Assembly (NCBI GenBank): GCA_017983675.1
Contig: JAGOAZ010000005.1
Location: 1 to 64,000 of the forward strand
Length of the DNA stretch: 64,000 bases
From: Fluviicola sp.
GTDB lineage: Bacteria; Bacteroidota; Bacteroidia; Flavobacteriales_D; Crocinitomicaceae
Direction of reading: 5' to 3'
Under the pieces are notes generated by a model. That model saw only the letters and a list, made by a program, of their open reading frames with translations, was not told the origin of the DNA and searched no databases. A program made the position numbers and the translations under genes. Shown one piece after another: positions 9,429-17,677 of this stretch (within the stretch, counting starts at the first letter, position 1; each line of letters begins with the position of its first letter).

Positions 9429-10628
9429 TTATTCCAAAACTACCCGAACTATTTCCTTGTTTTCTAAAGTGAGAAAATAAACACCTCGTTGTTTTTTGTC
9501 AACGCTAATAATCGGATGGTCGGGTGTCACTTCTCCAGATAAAACATCTTGACCTGCTGCATTTTTCAACTGAAAAGACAAGGGCTTTTGTAACTGTTCA
9601 ACATGAATTTCATTTGTCGCAGGATTAGGATATACGCTTATTTTAATTAAATTTTGCGGAATACTTGCTGTTTGAGTGAAAATTTGAGAAATATTCAGTT
9701 GAAATAAACGTGGAGGAATAACGATAAATCCCGATTGAATTTGCTCCGATGATAGGTATAATTCTTGTGCATTTTTGAACGTGAGTCCTTCCGTTTGTCC
9801 AACGGCGAACATGTTTCCAATTGAAATTTTTCGTTTGTTTCCAGAAAAAACGCCGGGTTGATTATCGAACAAAACCCACAAAAAACTTTCATACAAAGAA
9901 GACATGATAGAACGATATCCTAACAAAACAATTGTTCCGCTCACCGAATCAAAAGCAGCATCAGTTATTAATCCATCAACAAAAAAACTATCAATTAATT
10001 GAGCTGATTGAAGACCTAATTGTGCAGGAAAAATAAAATGATTGGTGAATTGATTTCCCCAGTTTTTTGTGAATACATGAACCGTATCATTGATCACAAT
10101 AAATGCTTCAGCATCAAAATTAGTTTGTGCATTTGATGTAAACGAAGTTTGATTAGCATAAGCAAATGAAATCGAGTCAACAGTGATGGTATCATTTTGT
10201 AAATCAGAAATAGCAAATCGATACAATTTCAAATTTGTTCGCGTTCCAACATTGTTTCCGAAGTCTCCAACATATCCGTAATTACCCGAAAATGAAATGG
10301 CTTCCCAATCTGCATTTGTTGCATTGGCAACGACAACTTGTCGCAATAGTGTACCAAAGGTATCTAACGCAAATAATGTTGAGCTGTTGCCACTATCGTT
10401 GTGCGTCCAAATCGTATCGTTCCGAAAAAACAAGCCTGAATTCTCGTTGAGAACGGTTGAAAGAAGTGTTATTTCAGACGGGGCAATAAACAGCGAATCG
10501 TACAAACATGACCCATCATTCCATTGCGCATTCTGATTGAAATTTTGCGCATTCGGATCGGTACATCCACTTTGTCCAAAAGCAGAAAATGCAATGAATA
10601 CCAATAAACTACTTACATACTTTTTCAT
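9429..10628 (-). CDS. Secreted T9SS cargo protein with Ca-binding-like loop and propeller-like region
   Basis: The 399-residue product starts at the ATG of KKYVSSLLVFIAFSAFG, a good signal peptide; an upstream TTG at 10658 would add ten residues before it and is less likely. Just after cleavage comes CTDPNAQNFNQNAQWNDGSC, the disulfide-bounded Asp/Asn-rich motif seen repeatedly in Bacteroidota surface proteins. The body has repeated beta-strand patterns such as TIVLLGYRS and EGLTFKNAQELYLSSE, suggesting a beta-propeller like those in SdiA-regulated or esterase-like families; this is only a fold impression. The C-terminus (ISVYPNPATNEIHVEQL to GVYFLTLENKEIVRVVLE) is a type A T9SS sorting domain. 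It lies 26 nt downstream of metG on the same strand. Function unknown. Confidence 0.75.
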   Translation of the reverse strand: MKKYVSSLLVFIAFSAFGQSGCTDPNAQNFNQNAQWNDGSCLYDSLFIAPSEITLLSTVLNENSGLFFRNDTIWTHNDSGNSSTLFALDTFGTLLRQVVVANATNADWEAISFSGNYGYVGDFGNNVGTRTNLKLYRFAISDLQNDTITVDSISFAYANQTSFTSNAQTNFDAEAFIVINDTVHVFTKNWGNQFTNHFIFPAQLGLQSAQLIDSFFVDGLITDAAFDSVSGTIVLLGYRSIMSSLYESFLWVLFDNQPGVFSGNKRKISIGNMFAVGQTEGLTFKNAQELYLSSEQIQSGFIVIPPRLFQLNISQIFTQTASIPQNLIKISVYPNPATNEIHVEQLQKPLSFQLKNAAGQDVLSGEVTPDHPIISVDKKQRGVYFLTLENKEIVRVVLE

Positions 10629-10654
10629 TCTTGGTGTGCTATAAATAACGTGAA

Positions 10655-12715
10655 TCAACGAATCTCTCCTCCTGCGGTAAATCCTTTTTCTGGTATCATG
10701 AAACTCAATTTACCATCAGCATCTTCAGCCATCAAAATCATTCCTTGTGATTCAACACCTCTAATTTTTCGTGGTGCTAAATTCAGCAAAACTGCGACTG
10801 TTTTACCTACAACTTCTTCTGGAGTGTAATGTTCAGCAATGCCAGAAATAATCGTTCTTGTATCAATTCCTGTGTTTACAGTCAATTGCAATAATTTGTC
10901 TGCTTTAGGCACTTTGATTGCTGCTTCGATGGTTCCCAAACGAATATCCATCGAAGAAAAATCTTCAAACGTGGTTTCGCTTTTTTGAGGTGCGAATTGT
11001 TTGTTGGTTGCAGTCGTTTGTGATGCCGCCAATAAAGCGACTTCATGTGCAACAAACTCATCGTCTATTTTTTGAAACAGAATCGTTGGCGGAGCTGTCA
11101 TATGTCCTGGAGCGACTAATTCACTTCCAGCTGCAGACCAAGGTTGCGCACTGATGTTCATGAACGCGCGAATTTTAGCAGCAGTTTCAGGTAAAAACGG
11201 ATCCAAAACCAATCCCAAATTTGCCGTTATTTGTAAAGCAATGTTCATGATAGTCTCCACACGCGCAGGATCAGTTTTGATCAACTTCCACGGTTCATTA
11301 TCCGCTAAATATTTATTTCCAATACGCGCTAATTGCATTGCTTCAGCTTGGGCATCACGCAATTTATATTGAAAAACCAGTTGTGCTATATTGCCTGGAA
11401 TCGCGCTCATAGCAGTTAAAACTTGTTCGTCTTCAGCTGTTAATTGACCCAATGCTGGCACTTTCCCATCGTAATATTTTTGCGTCAGCACCAATGCACG
11501 ATTAATAAAGTTTCCTAAAATATCTGCCAATTCATTGTTTACCCGTGCTTGGTATTCTTTCCAAGTAAATTCAGCATCTTTCGTTTCTGGAGCAATTGCC
11601 GTCAATGTGTATTTTAACTCGTCAATTTTTGTTGGATAACGTTCTAAGTATTCGTGTAACCAAACCGCCCAATTACGTGATGTCGAAAATTTATCGCCTT
11701 CTAAATTCAAAAACTCGTATGCTGGCACATTGTCTGGTAGAATAAATCCACCGTGGTCTTTCAGTAGTATAGGGAAGATAATTGCGTGAAAAACAATATT
11801 GTCTTTTCCAATAAAATGAACCAGTTTACGGGATTCATCGCACCAATAATCTTTCCAGTTTTTACCATTATCAAGCGCCCATTGTTTGGTAGCAGAAATG
11901 TAGCCAATGGGTGCGTCCAACCAAACGTAAAGCACTTTTCCTTCGGCATCATTTAACGGAACAGGTACTCCCCAGTCCAAATCACGGGTCATTGCCCGTG
12001 GGCGCAAACCTCCATCAATCCATGATAAACATTGCCCAATAACTTGGTTTCTCCATTGTTTTGGATCGTGTTGTTGGACACCGTCTAACATTCCTTCTTT
12101 GATCCAAGGACGCAACCATTCCTCGTGTTTGTCCATGGGTAAAAACCAATGTGAGGTGTTTTTTAATATGGGTGTTTTTCCACTTAAGGTAGAAACAGGG
12201 TTTTTTAAATCTGTTGGACTCAATGCCGACCCACATTTTTCGCATTGGTCACCATATGCACCTGGGCTACTACAATTGGGGCAATCGCCTGTAATGTATC
12301 TGTCTGCAAGAAATTGTTGAAATTCCTCATCAAAATATTGTTCGGTCGTTTCTTGAATAAATTTTCCTTTTTCATCGAGTACTTTGAAAAATTCCTGTGC
12401 TGTTTCAATATGTAATTCGGAAGAAGTTCGGTGAAAGATATCAAATGAAATGCCAAATTGTTGGAAGGCATCACCAATTATTTTATTGTATTTGTCGACA
12501 ATTTCTTGTGGAGTAATTCCTTCTTTTTTAGCACGTAACGTAATTGCTGCTCCGTGTTCATCTGAACCACAAATAAAGGCAACATCGTTTCCATTTGAAC
12601 GTAAAAAACGCACAAAAATGTCTGCTGGTAAATAAACGCCAGCAACATGTCCTAAATGAAGGGGTCCGTTGGCGTATGGCAATGCTGCCGTAACAGTATA
12701 TTTGGAATTATTCAT
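10655..12715 (-). CDS. metG: Methionine--tRNA ligase
   Basis: The 686-residue enzyme charges tRNA-Met. The class I signature appears as AALPYANGPLHLGH at the N-terminus. The zinc knuckle is CPNCSSPGAYGDQCEKCG, and KFSTSRN is the KMSKS-like loop. A C-terminal tRNA-binding OB domain (DIRLGTIEAAIKVPKADKLL...RKIRGVESQGMIL) is fused, as in many bacterial MetG proteins. I place the start at the ATG at 12715 (NNSKYTVTAALPYANG), not at the in-frame ATG at 12757 that would add 14 unlike residues. A -7 box TATCTTTG ends four bases before this ATG, supporting the choice and suggesting a leaderless transcript. Divergent from xseA. Confidence 0.96.
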   Translation of the reverse strand: MNNSKYTVTAALPYANGPLHLGHVAGVYLPADIFVRFLRSNGNDVAFICGSDEHGAAITLRAKKEGITPQEIVDKYNKIIGDAFQQFGISFDIFHRTSSELHIETAQEFFKVLDEKGKFIQETTEQYFDEEFQQFLADRYITGDCPNCSSPGAYGDQCEKCGSALSPTDLKNPVSTLSGKTPILKNTSHWFLPMDKHEEWLRPWIKEGMLDGVQQHDPKQWRNQVIGQCLSWIDGGLRPRAMTRDLDWGVPVPLNDAEGKVLYVWLDAPIGYISATKQWALDNGKNWKDYWCDESRKLVHFIGKDNIVFHAIIFPILLKDHGGFILPDNVPAYEFLNLEGDKFSTSRNWAVWLHEYLERYPTKIDELKYTLTAIAPETKDAEFTWKEYQARVNNELADILGNFINRALVLTQKYYDGKVPALGQLTAEDEQVLTAMSAIPGNIAQLVFQYKLRDAQAEAMQLARIGNKYLADNEPWKLIKTDPARVETIMNIALQITANLGLVLDPFLPETAAKIRAFMNISAQPWSAAGSELVAPGHMTAPPTILFQKIDDEFVAHEVALLAASQTTATNKQFAPQKSETTFEDFSSMDIRLGTIEAAIKVPKADKLLQLTVNTGIDTRTIISGIAEHYTPEEVVGKTVAVLLNLAPRKIRGVESQGMILMAEDADGKLSFMIPEKGFTAGGEIR

Positions 12716-12719
12716 AAAA

Positions 12720-12727
12720 CAAAGATA
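12720..12727 (-). promoter_or_regulatory. -7 box of metG, 4 nt from the ATG
   Basis: TATCTTTG on the minus strand fits TAnnTTTG. Only TTTT separates it from the metG ATG at 12715, so transcription probably starts at or next to the start codon. Confidence 0.5.
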
Positions 12728-12797
12728 GCGTTTTTGTGGAAAAGCTACTTGATGCACAGAATTGAATTGCTTGTTTTCATTTTCACAGAATTTGATG

Positions 12798-12805
12798 TAA
12801 TTTTA
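12798..12805 (+). promoter_or_regulatory. -7-like box of xseA, 4 nt from the ATG
   Basis: TAATTTTA differs from TAnnTTTG only at the last base and is followed by TTCG and the xseA ATG, the same geometry as metG. Confidence 0.35.
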
Positions 12806-12809
12806 TTCG

Positions 12810-14258
12810 ATGCAAACTCCCGAGCATTTTACTTTAAAACAAGTCGCAGACTCGATACGTAAAGTTATCGCTGAACGTTATGCGCGAACGTATTGGGTTA
12901 CTGCTGAAATGCATAAATTAAATTATACGAAAAAAGGGCATTGCTACCCAGAATTGGTTCAAAAAGAAGACGGACAAATTTTGGTCGAAATGCGTGGAAC
13001 AATATGGAAACAGCAATTTGATCGGATCCAACAACGCTTTGCTGAAGTAGTAAAAGAACCACTTCGCGATGGGATGGAATTATTGTTTCAAGTGAAAATC
13101 ACGTATCACCCACTATACAATATCGGCTTAGAAATCATAGACATTGATCCTAATTACACATTAGGAGCCTTACAAAAAGAACGCCAAATAACCTTAGAAC
13201 GATTAGTAAAAGAGGGCATTCTGAATAACAATCAACAGTTAAAAATGGCGCTCTTACCAAAACGCTTGGCGATTATTTCTCAAGCAGACAGCAAGGGCTA
13301 TTCAGATTTCATTGTGTTGTTGAACGGACATCCCAAACGCTATCGTTTTGATACTTTTTTGTTTGATGCCACACTACAAGGCGATGCTGCCATTTTTTCC
13401 ATCCAAACACAACTAAGTCGCATTGAAAAAGTGAAACACTTGTTTGATGCAGTTGTCATTATTCGAGGTGGAGGCGGTGAAATTGGTATGCATTGTTATA
13501 ATAATTACGAATTATCAAAACAACTTGCAACCTTCCCCCTACCCGTATTAACAGGAATTGGACACAGTACAAATTTAACAGTTTGTGAAATGGTGGCGTT
13601 TCGACATGGAATTACTCCAAGTGACATTGCCTATTTTTTAATTAGCATCATGGAAGAATTGGATGCTCCTCTGGATGAGTTTTTATATAAATTGCCGGCT
13701 TTTACAGAACGGTTTTTACAAAACAATAATAATATACTAGAACGAAATGTTCGTTTGTTCCATCAAGATGTAAAATTAGCTGTTGCCGAAAAAAGAGCGT
13801 TGTTCCAGCAGAAAGTTCACTTATTAGAATTGCTTTTAGCTGAAAAAAACTCCATAAGAATGAACGAATTGTTACAAGTCCGTAAAGAATTACGATCAAT
13901 TGCAATACAGGTTTTTGAGAAACAGAAACAACGACAAGAACATGCTGTTACTTTGTTTGGTTTGGCTACAAAAAACAGGTTATCAGAGGCAACAACTGAA
14001 ATAAAAAGCACACAACTCACCTTGTTGAAAAACAGAACACAGTTTATTGACAAGCAACGCGAACAATTGCTACAAATTGATAAAACCGTTCAATTAGTTC
14101 ATCCAATGAATGTGTTAAAAAGGGGTTATGCTATTGTCACCAACCAATCCGGAGTAATTAGTACACAAAATAATCCTACTGAAAATTCAGCTGTAACAAT
14201 CACAACAGCATTTGGCGAATTAGCAGCAGTAATAACGAAAGAAACAAAACCATTATGA
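12810..14258 (+). CDS. xseA: Exodeoxyribonuclease VII large subunit
   Basis: The 482-residue protein is the catalytic subunit of exonuclease VII, which degrades single-stranded DNA in both directions to oligonucleotides in repair. The N-terminal OB domain (TYWVTAEMHKLNYTKKGHCYPELV, then VEMRGTIW) is followed by the catalytic core with the conserved segments IISQADSKGYSDF, VVIIRGGGGEIG and LTGIGHSTNLTVCEMVA. A long coiled coil (about 300-420) precedes the C-terminal HPMNVLKRGYAIV motif typical of XseA. Its stop overlaps the start of xseB in an ATGA junction, giving translational coupling of the two subunits. Confidence 0.94.
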   Translation: MQTPEHFTLKQVADSIRKVIAERYARTYWVTAEMHKLNYTKKGHCYPELVQKEDGQILVEMRGTIWKQQFDRIQQRFAEVVKEPLRDGMELLFQVKITYHPLYNIGLEIIDIDPNYTLGALQKERQITLERLVKEGILNNNQQLKMALLPKRLAIISQADSKGYSDFIVLLNGHPKRYRFDTFLFDATLQGDAAIFSIQTQLSRIEKVKHLFDAVVIIRGGGGEIGMHCYNNYELSKQLATFPLPVLTGIGHSTNLTVCEMVAFRHGITPSDIAYFLISIMEELDAPLDEFLYKLPAFTERFLQNNNNILERNVRLFHQDVKLAVAEKRALFQQKVHLLELLLAEKNSIRMNELLQVRKELRSIAIQVFEKQKQRQEHAVTLFGLATKNRLSEATTEIKSTQLTLLKNRTQFIDKQREQLLQIDKTVQLVHPMNVLKRGYAIVTNQSGVISTQNNPTENSAVTITTAFGELAAVITKETKPL

Positions 14259-14440
14259 CATACGAAAAAGCTTATACTGAATTACAAGAAATCATCGCAG
14301 CGATTGAAACAGGTGATGTAAGTGTTGACTTACTTGCTGAAAAAGTAAAGCGCGCTGCAGAATTGATTACTTTTTGTAAAGAAAAACTTACAGCTACCGA
14401 ACAAGATGTGCAACAAATTTTGTCCGGTTTAAACGCGTAG
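14255..14440 (+). CDS. xseB: Exodeoxyribonuclease VII small subunit
   Basis: The 61-residue helical hairpin protein is the accessory subunit that wraps the XseA coiled coil. The sequence TYEKAYTELQEIIAAIETG...LAEKVKRAAELITFCKEKL is the standard XseB pattern, with an ELQ...I..IE helix followed by a second helix ending in CKEKL. It overlaps xseA by four bases. The next 99 bp separate it from feoA and contain an inverted repeat and a promoter-like box. Confidence 0.92.
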   Translation: MTYEKAYTELQEIIAAIETGDVSVDLLAEKVKRAAELITFCKEKLTATEQDVQQILSGLNA

Positions 14441-14465
14441 TAAGCAGAAAAATCGTCAGAAAATA

Positions 14466-14485
14466 CCACTTTATAGGTAGTGGTT
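14466..14485. promoter_or_regulatory. Inverted repeat between xseB and feoA
   Basis: ACCACT and AGTGGT flank an 8-nt centre. No T-run follows, so it is a weak terminator candidate. It lies 17 nt upstream of the feoA -7 box, a position compatible with an iron-responsive operator, but it does not match the Fur or DtxR consensus that I know. Confidence 0.3.
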
Positions 14486-14502
14486 ATTGACTGTTTGATT
14501 TG

Positions 14503-14510
14503 TATTTTTG
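14503..14510 (+). promoter_or_regulatory. -7 box upstream of feoA
   Basis: TATTTTTG matches TAnnTTTG, 29 nt before the feoA ATG. No TTG was found at the usual 19-21 nt upstream spacing. Confidence 0.4.
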
Positions 14511-14539
14511 TCCCTTGCATTAAACGGACGCATTCATAA

Positions 14540-14761
14540 ATGAAGACAATAGCAGATTTACCTCTTGAAAAACGATCGGTTGTAACCGCAATAAAAGAAA
14601 GCGCGCTACGACCGAAATTGTTAGAAATGGGTATTTACGCAGGAAAAACGGTTGAGGTGTTGTTCAAGGCTCCTTTTGGTGATCCAATCGCAGTGAACAT
14701 TGATGGATATGTTTTATCAATGCGTCTGGACGAAGCCCGTTTAATAGAAGTAGCTGATTAA
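14540..14761 (+). CDS. feoA: Ferrous iron transport protein A
   Basis: The 73-residue SH3-like cytosolic protein is the small accessory subunit of the Feo Fe(II) importer. The fold signature KPxLLEMGIYAGKTVEVLFKAPFGDP followed by NIDGYVLSMRLDEA matches FeoA closely. It precedes feoB by three bases and is clearly in its operon. An upstream -7 box at 14503-14510 indicates that the feo operon has its own promoter separate from xseAB. Confidence 0.93.
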   Translation: MKTIADLPLEKRSVVTAIKESALRPKLLEMGIYAGKTVEVLFKAPFGDPIAVNIDGYVLSMRLDEARLIEVAD

Positions 14762-14764
14762 TCG

Positions 14765-16720
14765 ATGAAAAAAATTGCGCTTTTTGGAAATCCAAACACT
14801 GGTAAAAGTTCGATTTTTAATCGTCTTACCGGATTAAAGCAACGCGTTGGAAATTTCCCGGGAGTTACCGTCGATAAACAAATTGGTTATTTTTCATACA
14901 ACGAAGAAAAGTTTGAATTAACTGATTTTCCCGGAACCTATTCGGTTTATCCCCGATCTACAGACGAAAAAATCGTTTATGATGTCATCAGCAATCCACA
15001 ACATCCCGATTTTCCAGAAGCAGCAATTATTGTTATTGACGCGTCTAATTTAGAACGCAATTTGTTGCTTTTTTCTCAAATTTACGATCTAGGTATTCCA
15101 ACTGTTTTATTGCTAAACATGACCGATGTTGCAGCACGAAAAGAAATTTCCATCGACATTCCACAATTGCAAGCGGCATTTCCAGCAACAACAATCATTC
15201 GCTCAAACGCACGAATTGGAACCGGAATTACAGAAATAAAACAAATAATTAGTGAAAATCAATTAAAAGTTGCGGAAAGCACGTTCGGAAAGCAACAAGC
15301 ACTTTTCCCAATTGCTGATGCTAATGCACAAGCTATTGATACCGATGAGCGATTTCATGCCATCCAACTTTTTGTTCAGCGTGCAGTTAAACGCAATCAA
15401 TTATTACCCTCACGATCAAAAAAAATAGACCGTTGGTTGACGCATCCTATATTCGGTTTTATTTTCTTTTTCATTTTATTATTGATCATCTTTCAAAGTG
15501 TCTTCACACTGGCAAGTTATCCGATGGACATCATTGACAGTGCTTTTGGATCGCTTTCTAGTTTTGTTGCGCAAGAATTACCTGCGGGATTATTTACCGA
15601 ATTATTAGCAAACGGAATTATTCCAGGAATTGGGGGCGTATTGGTTTTTGTGCCTCAAATTGCATTGTTATTTTTCTTGTTAAGTATCCTAGAAGAAACA
15701 GGATATATGGCGCGTGTTGTCTTCATGATGGACAAATTAATGCGTCCATTTGGTTTAAATGGTAAAAGCGTTGTTCCGTTAATTTCAAGTTCAGCTTGTG
15801 CTATTCCGGGAATTATGTCTGCGCGAACAATTAACTCTTGGCAAGAACGTTTAACAACCATTTTCGTTGCACCTTTAATTAGCTGTTCTGCGCGCATTCC
15901 AGTATACACCTTGCTTATCCATCTTGTTATTCCAAACAAACTCGTCGTGGGATTTATCAGCTTGCAAGGTTTGGTGTTGTTTTCTCTGTATTTATTAGGA
16001 TTAATTGCTGCCTTGGCAACTGCATGGGTTTTTCAATTTTTCTTAAAAAACAAACAATTAAGTGTCTTTCTACTCGAATTACCACCTTATAAATCACCTC
16101 GTTGGGCAAATGTTGGTATAGAAGTGGTCACAAAAGCAAAAGTGTTTGTTACGGATGCAGGTAAAATAATTGTTGCCATCTCTATTCTTTTATGGGCACT
16201 TGCTACTTTTGGACCGAGCAACAACATAGAGCGAGCGGTAAACGCAATTCCGAAACCAACAGCTAAAACACAAGTAGCAAGGGAAAATTATGACAAACAA
16301 GTCGCTGCTGTAGCTTTAGAAAATTCATACATCGGTGTCATTGGCAAAAGTATAGAACCAATCATCGCTCCAATAGGATACGATTGGAAAATGGGCATTT
16401 GTTTAATTACTTCTTTTGCTGCACGCGAAGTATTCGTTGGATCTTTGGCAACCATTTATTCTGTTGATCAAACTGAGGACGATGCAACGCCATTAATTAC
16501 GCGCTTGAGAGAAGACAAAAAAGCAGATGGAACGAAAACGTATACCTTAGCCAGCGGACTTTCTTTACTCGTGTTTTATGTGTTTGCAATGCAATGTATG
16601 GCAACACTTGCGGTTGTTAAACGAGAAACAAAATCGTGGAAATGGCCATTAATTCAGCTGTTTTACATGGGCGCCTTGGCATATTTTGCCGCTTATTTTA
16701 CCTTTCAACTTTTTCAATAA
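14765..16720 (+). CDS. feoB: Ferrous iron transporter FeoB (GTPase-permease)
   Basis: The 651-residue inner-membrane protein imports Fe(II). The N-terminal G domain has G1 GNPNTGKSS at residues 8-16, G3 as DFPGTYS and G4 as NMTD. The permease part carries two Gate-type repeats with the conserved cysteine segments SSSACAIPGIMSARTI and APLISCSARIPVYTLL. Late helices include SFAAREVFVGSLATIYSV and VFYVFAMQCMATLAVVKRE, characteristic of FeoB. It is slightly shorter than E. coli FeoB but normal for Bacteroidota. The stop codon shares one base with the start of the following 42-residue gene. Confidence 0.97.
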   Translation: MKKIALFGNPNTGKSSIFNRLTGLKQRVGNFPGVTVDKQIGYFSYNEEKFELTDFPGTYSVYPRSTDEKIVYDVISNPQHPDFPEAAIIVIDASNLERNLLLFSQIYDLGIPTVLLLNMTDVAARKEISIDIPQLQAAFPATTIIRSNARIGTGITEIKQIISENQLKVAESTFGKQQALFPIADANAQAIDTDERFHAIQLFVQRAVKRNQLLPSRSKKIDRWLTHPIFGFIFFFILLLIIFQSVFTLASYPMDIIDSAFGSLSSFVAQELPAGLFTELLANGIIPGIGGVLVFVPQIALLFFLLSILEETGYMARVVFMMDKLMRPFGLNGKSVVPLISSSACAIPGIMSARTINSWQERLTTIFVAPLISCSARIPVYTLLIHLVIPNKLVVGFISLQGLVLFSLYLLGLIAALATAWVFQFFLKNKQLSVFLLELPPYKSPRWANVGIEVVTKAKVFVTDAGKIIVAISILLWALATFGPSNNIERAVNAIPKPTAKTQVARENYDKQVAAVALENSYIGVIGKSIEPIIAPIGYDWKMGICLITSFAAREVFVGSLATIYSVDQTEDDATPLITRLREDKKADGTKTYTLASGLSLLVFYVFAMQCMATLAVVKRETKSWKWPLIQLFYMGALAYFAAYFTFQLFQ

Positions 16721-16848
16721 TGCAGGTAATATTAGTGATACTTTCCATTGGAGCGGCACTTAGCTATATCGGCTACCGAATATTTACGCAGTTTTCACGC
16801 AAGCAAAAAAGCGCTTGTGAAAAATGTGTCGTACAAAAAGTCAATTAA
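16720..16848 (+). CDS. Small FeoB-associated Cys-rich membrane protein
   Basis: The 42-residue peptide starts at the ATG formed in the TAATG junction with the feoB stop. It has one N-terminal membrane helix (VILVILSIGAALSYIGYRIF) and a short cytosolic tail with a CEKC pair. This is the pattern of the FeoB-associated Cys-rich membrane protein family, probably a small partner of the iron permease. A longer in-frame start inside feoB is unlikely. Its stop codon overlaps the end of the convergent S4 gene by four bases. Confidence 0.8.
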   Translation: MQVILVILSIGAALSYIGYRIFTQFSRKQKSACEKCVVQKVN

Positions 16849-17234
16849 TCTTCATCGTCTTCCAACCATTCGAAAAACTGATCAAAATTATCTCGGTCTT
16901 TGCGCGAAGGTCTGCCTGTTCCGTATTCACGGTATACATTTTGAGCAGCTTGATACGTTTTGAATTTTTCAATTTCTAACGGGTCTGTAATATCAATTAA
17001 ATAATCCGCAACAAGCTTCGCTCCGACCCTTCTGTCAAGTAAATCTTTGACCTTGTATGAAAATTCTGCGTTGTTTTTTATAATTGATACAGTATCGCCT
17101 ATCTTCACCTCTTTGGAAGGCTTTACAGATTGGTGATTTAACTTAATTTTACCTTTTGAAAGCATTTCAGTTGCAGTAGTGCGCGTCTTAGTCAAGCGAA
17201 CAAACCACACATATTTATCAATACGCAAGCTCAT
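16845..17234 (-). CDS. S4-domain RNA-binding protein (Hsp15/RQC-like)
   Basis: The 129-residue protein has an N-terminal S4 fold: RIDKYVWFVRLTKTRTTATEMLSKGKIKLNHQSVKPSKEVK IGDTVSI reads as the helix-turn S4 RNA-binding motif. The C-terminal half is charged, with a GRPSRKDRDNFDQFFEW tail. Such proteins in other bacteria (Hsp15) bind stalled 50S subunits. The exact role here is inferred from family only. It overlaps the upstream YjbR gene by 17 nt on the same strand, so the two form an operon. Confidence 0.82.
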   Translation of the reverse strand: MSLRIDKYVWFVRLTKTRTTATEMLSKGKIKLNHQSVKPSKEVKIGDTVSIIKNNAEFSYKVKDLLDRRVGAKLVADYLIDITDPLEIEKFKTYQAAQNVYREYGTGRPSRKDRDNFDQFFEWLEDDED

Positions 17235-17568
17235 CTCTTAATTTTTTGGTTAATCCTGAAACAACTAATTCGTAGGAATGTTGAATCAATTCGCGAATTA
17301 ATAAATCATCAACTGATCCATCAAGTTTCACAGAATTCCAATGCTTTTTACTCATGTGCCAACCTGGTGTTATACCGTCATAAGACTCACGCAGTTCTAT
17401 TGCTTTCTCTGGCAAACATTTTAAATTTATGTACGTAGGATCGACAATATCAACCAAAGCAAACATTTTCCCTTGCACTTTTACAACCAAGGTTTTATCG
17501 TCAAATGGAAAATGATCTGTCGTACCTTTAAAGTGGAGACAAAAAGCTATTAATTCATCAATATGCAT
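17218..17568 (-). CDS. MmcQ/YjbR family protein
   Basis: The 116-residue protein matches the YjbR/MmcQ double-stranded-DNA-binding-like fold. Visible landmarks are TTDHFPFDDKTLVVKVQGKMFALV, LKCLPEKAIELRE and the C-terminal GWHMSKKHWNSVKLDG segment, where the W-x-S/V-V pattern is typical. Biological role unknown; family members are often called predicted DNA-binding proteins. ATG at 17568 overlaps the 5' region of the divergent ispG transcript. Confidence 0.82.
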   Translation of the reverse strand: MHIDELIAFCLHFKGTTDHFPFDDKTLVVKVQGKMFALVDIVDPTYINLKCLPEKAIELRESYDGITPGWHMSKKHWNSVKLDGSVDDLLIRELIQHSYELVVSGLTKKLRDELAY

Positions 17569-17651
17569 GCACGAAAATAGGAAAGAAAATACAAAAAACA
17601 GGTGCTTCGTGACTTATTTCAGAAATAGCGTCGGATTAAACATTCATTCCT

Positions 17652-17659
17652 TACTTTTG
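17652..17659 (+). promoter_or_regulatory. -7 box upstream of ispG
   Basis: TACTTTTG matches TAnnTTTG and ends 18 nt before the ispG ATG at 17678. This also argues against the longer in-frame start at 17567. Confidence 0.45.
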
Positions 17660-17677
17660 TTTAAAAGAAAAACAGTT

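Noticed and set aside
14466..14485. Fur box upstream of feoA
   Set aside because: The inverted repeat does not resemble GATAATGATAATCATTATC-type or DtxR-type sites.
17567..17677. 37-residue N-terminal extension of IspG
   Set aside because: Does not resemble the family and contains the predicted ispG promoter box.
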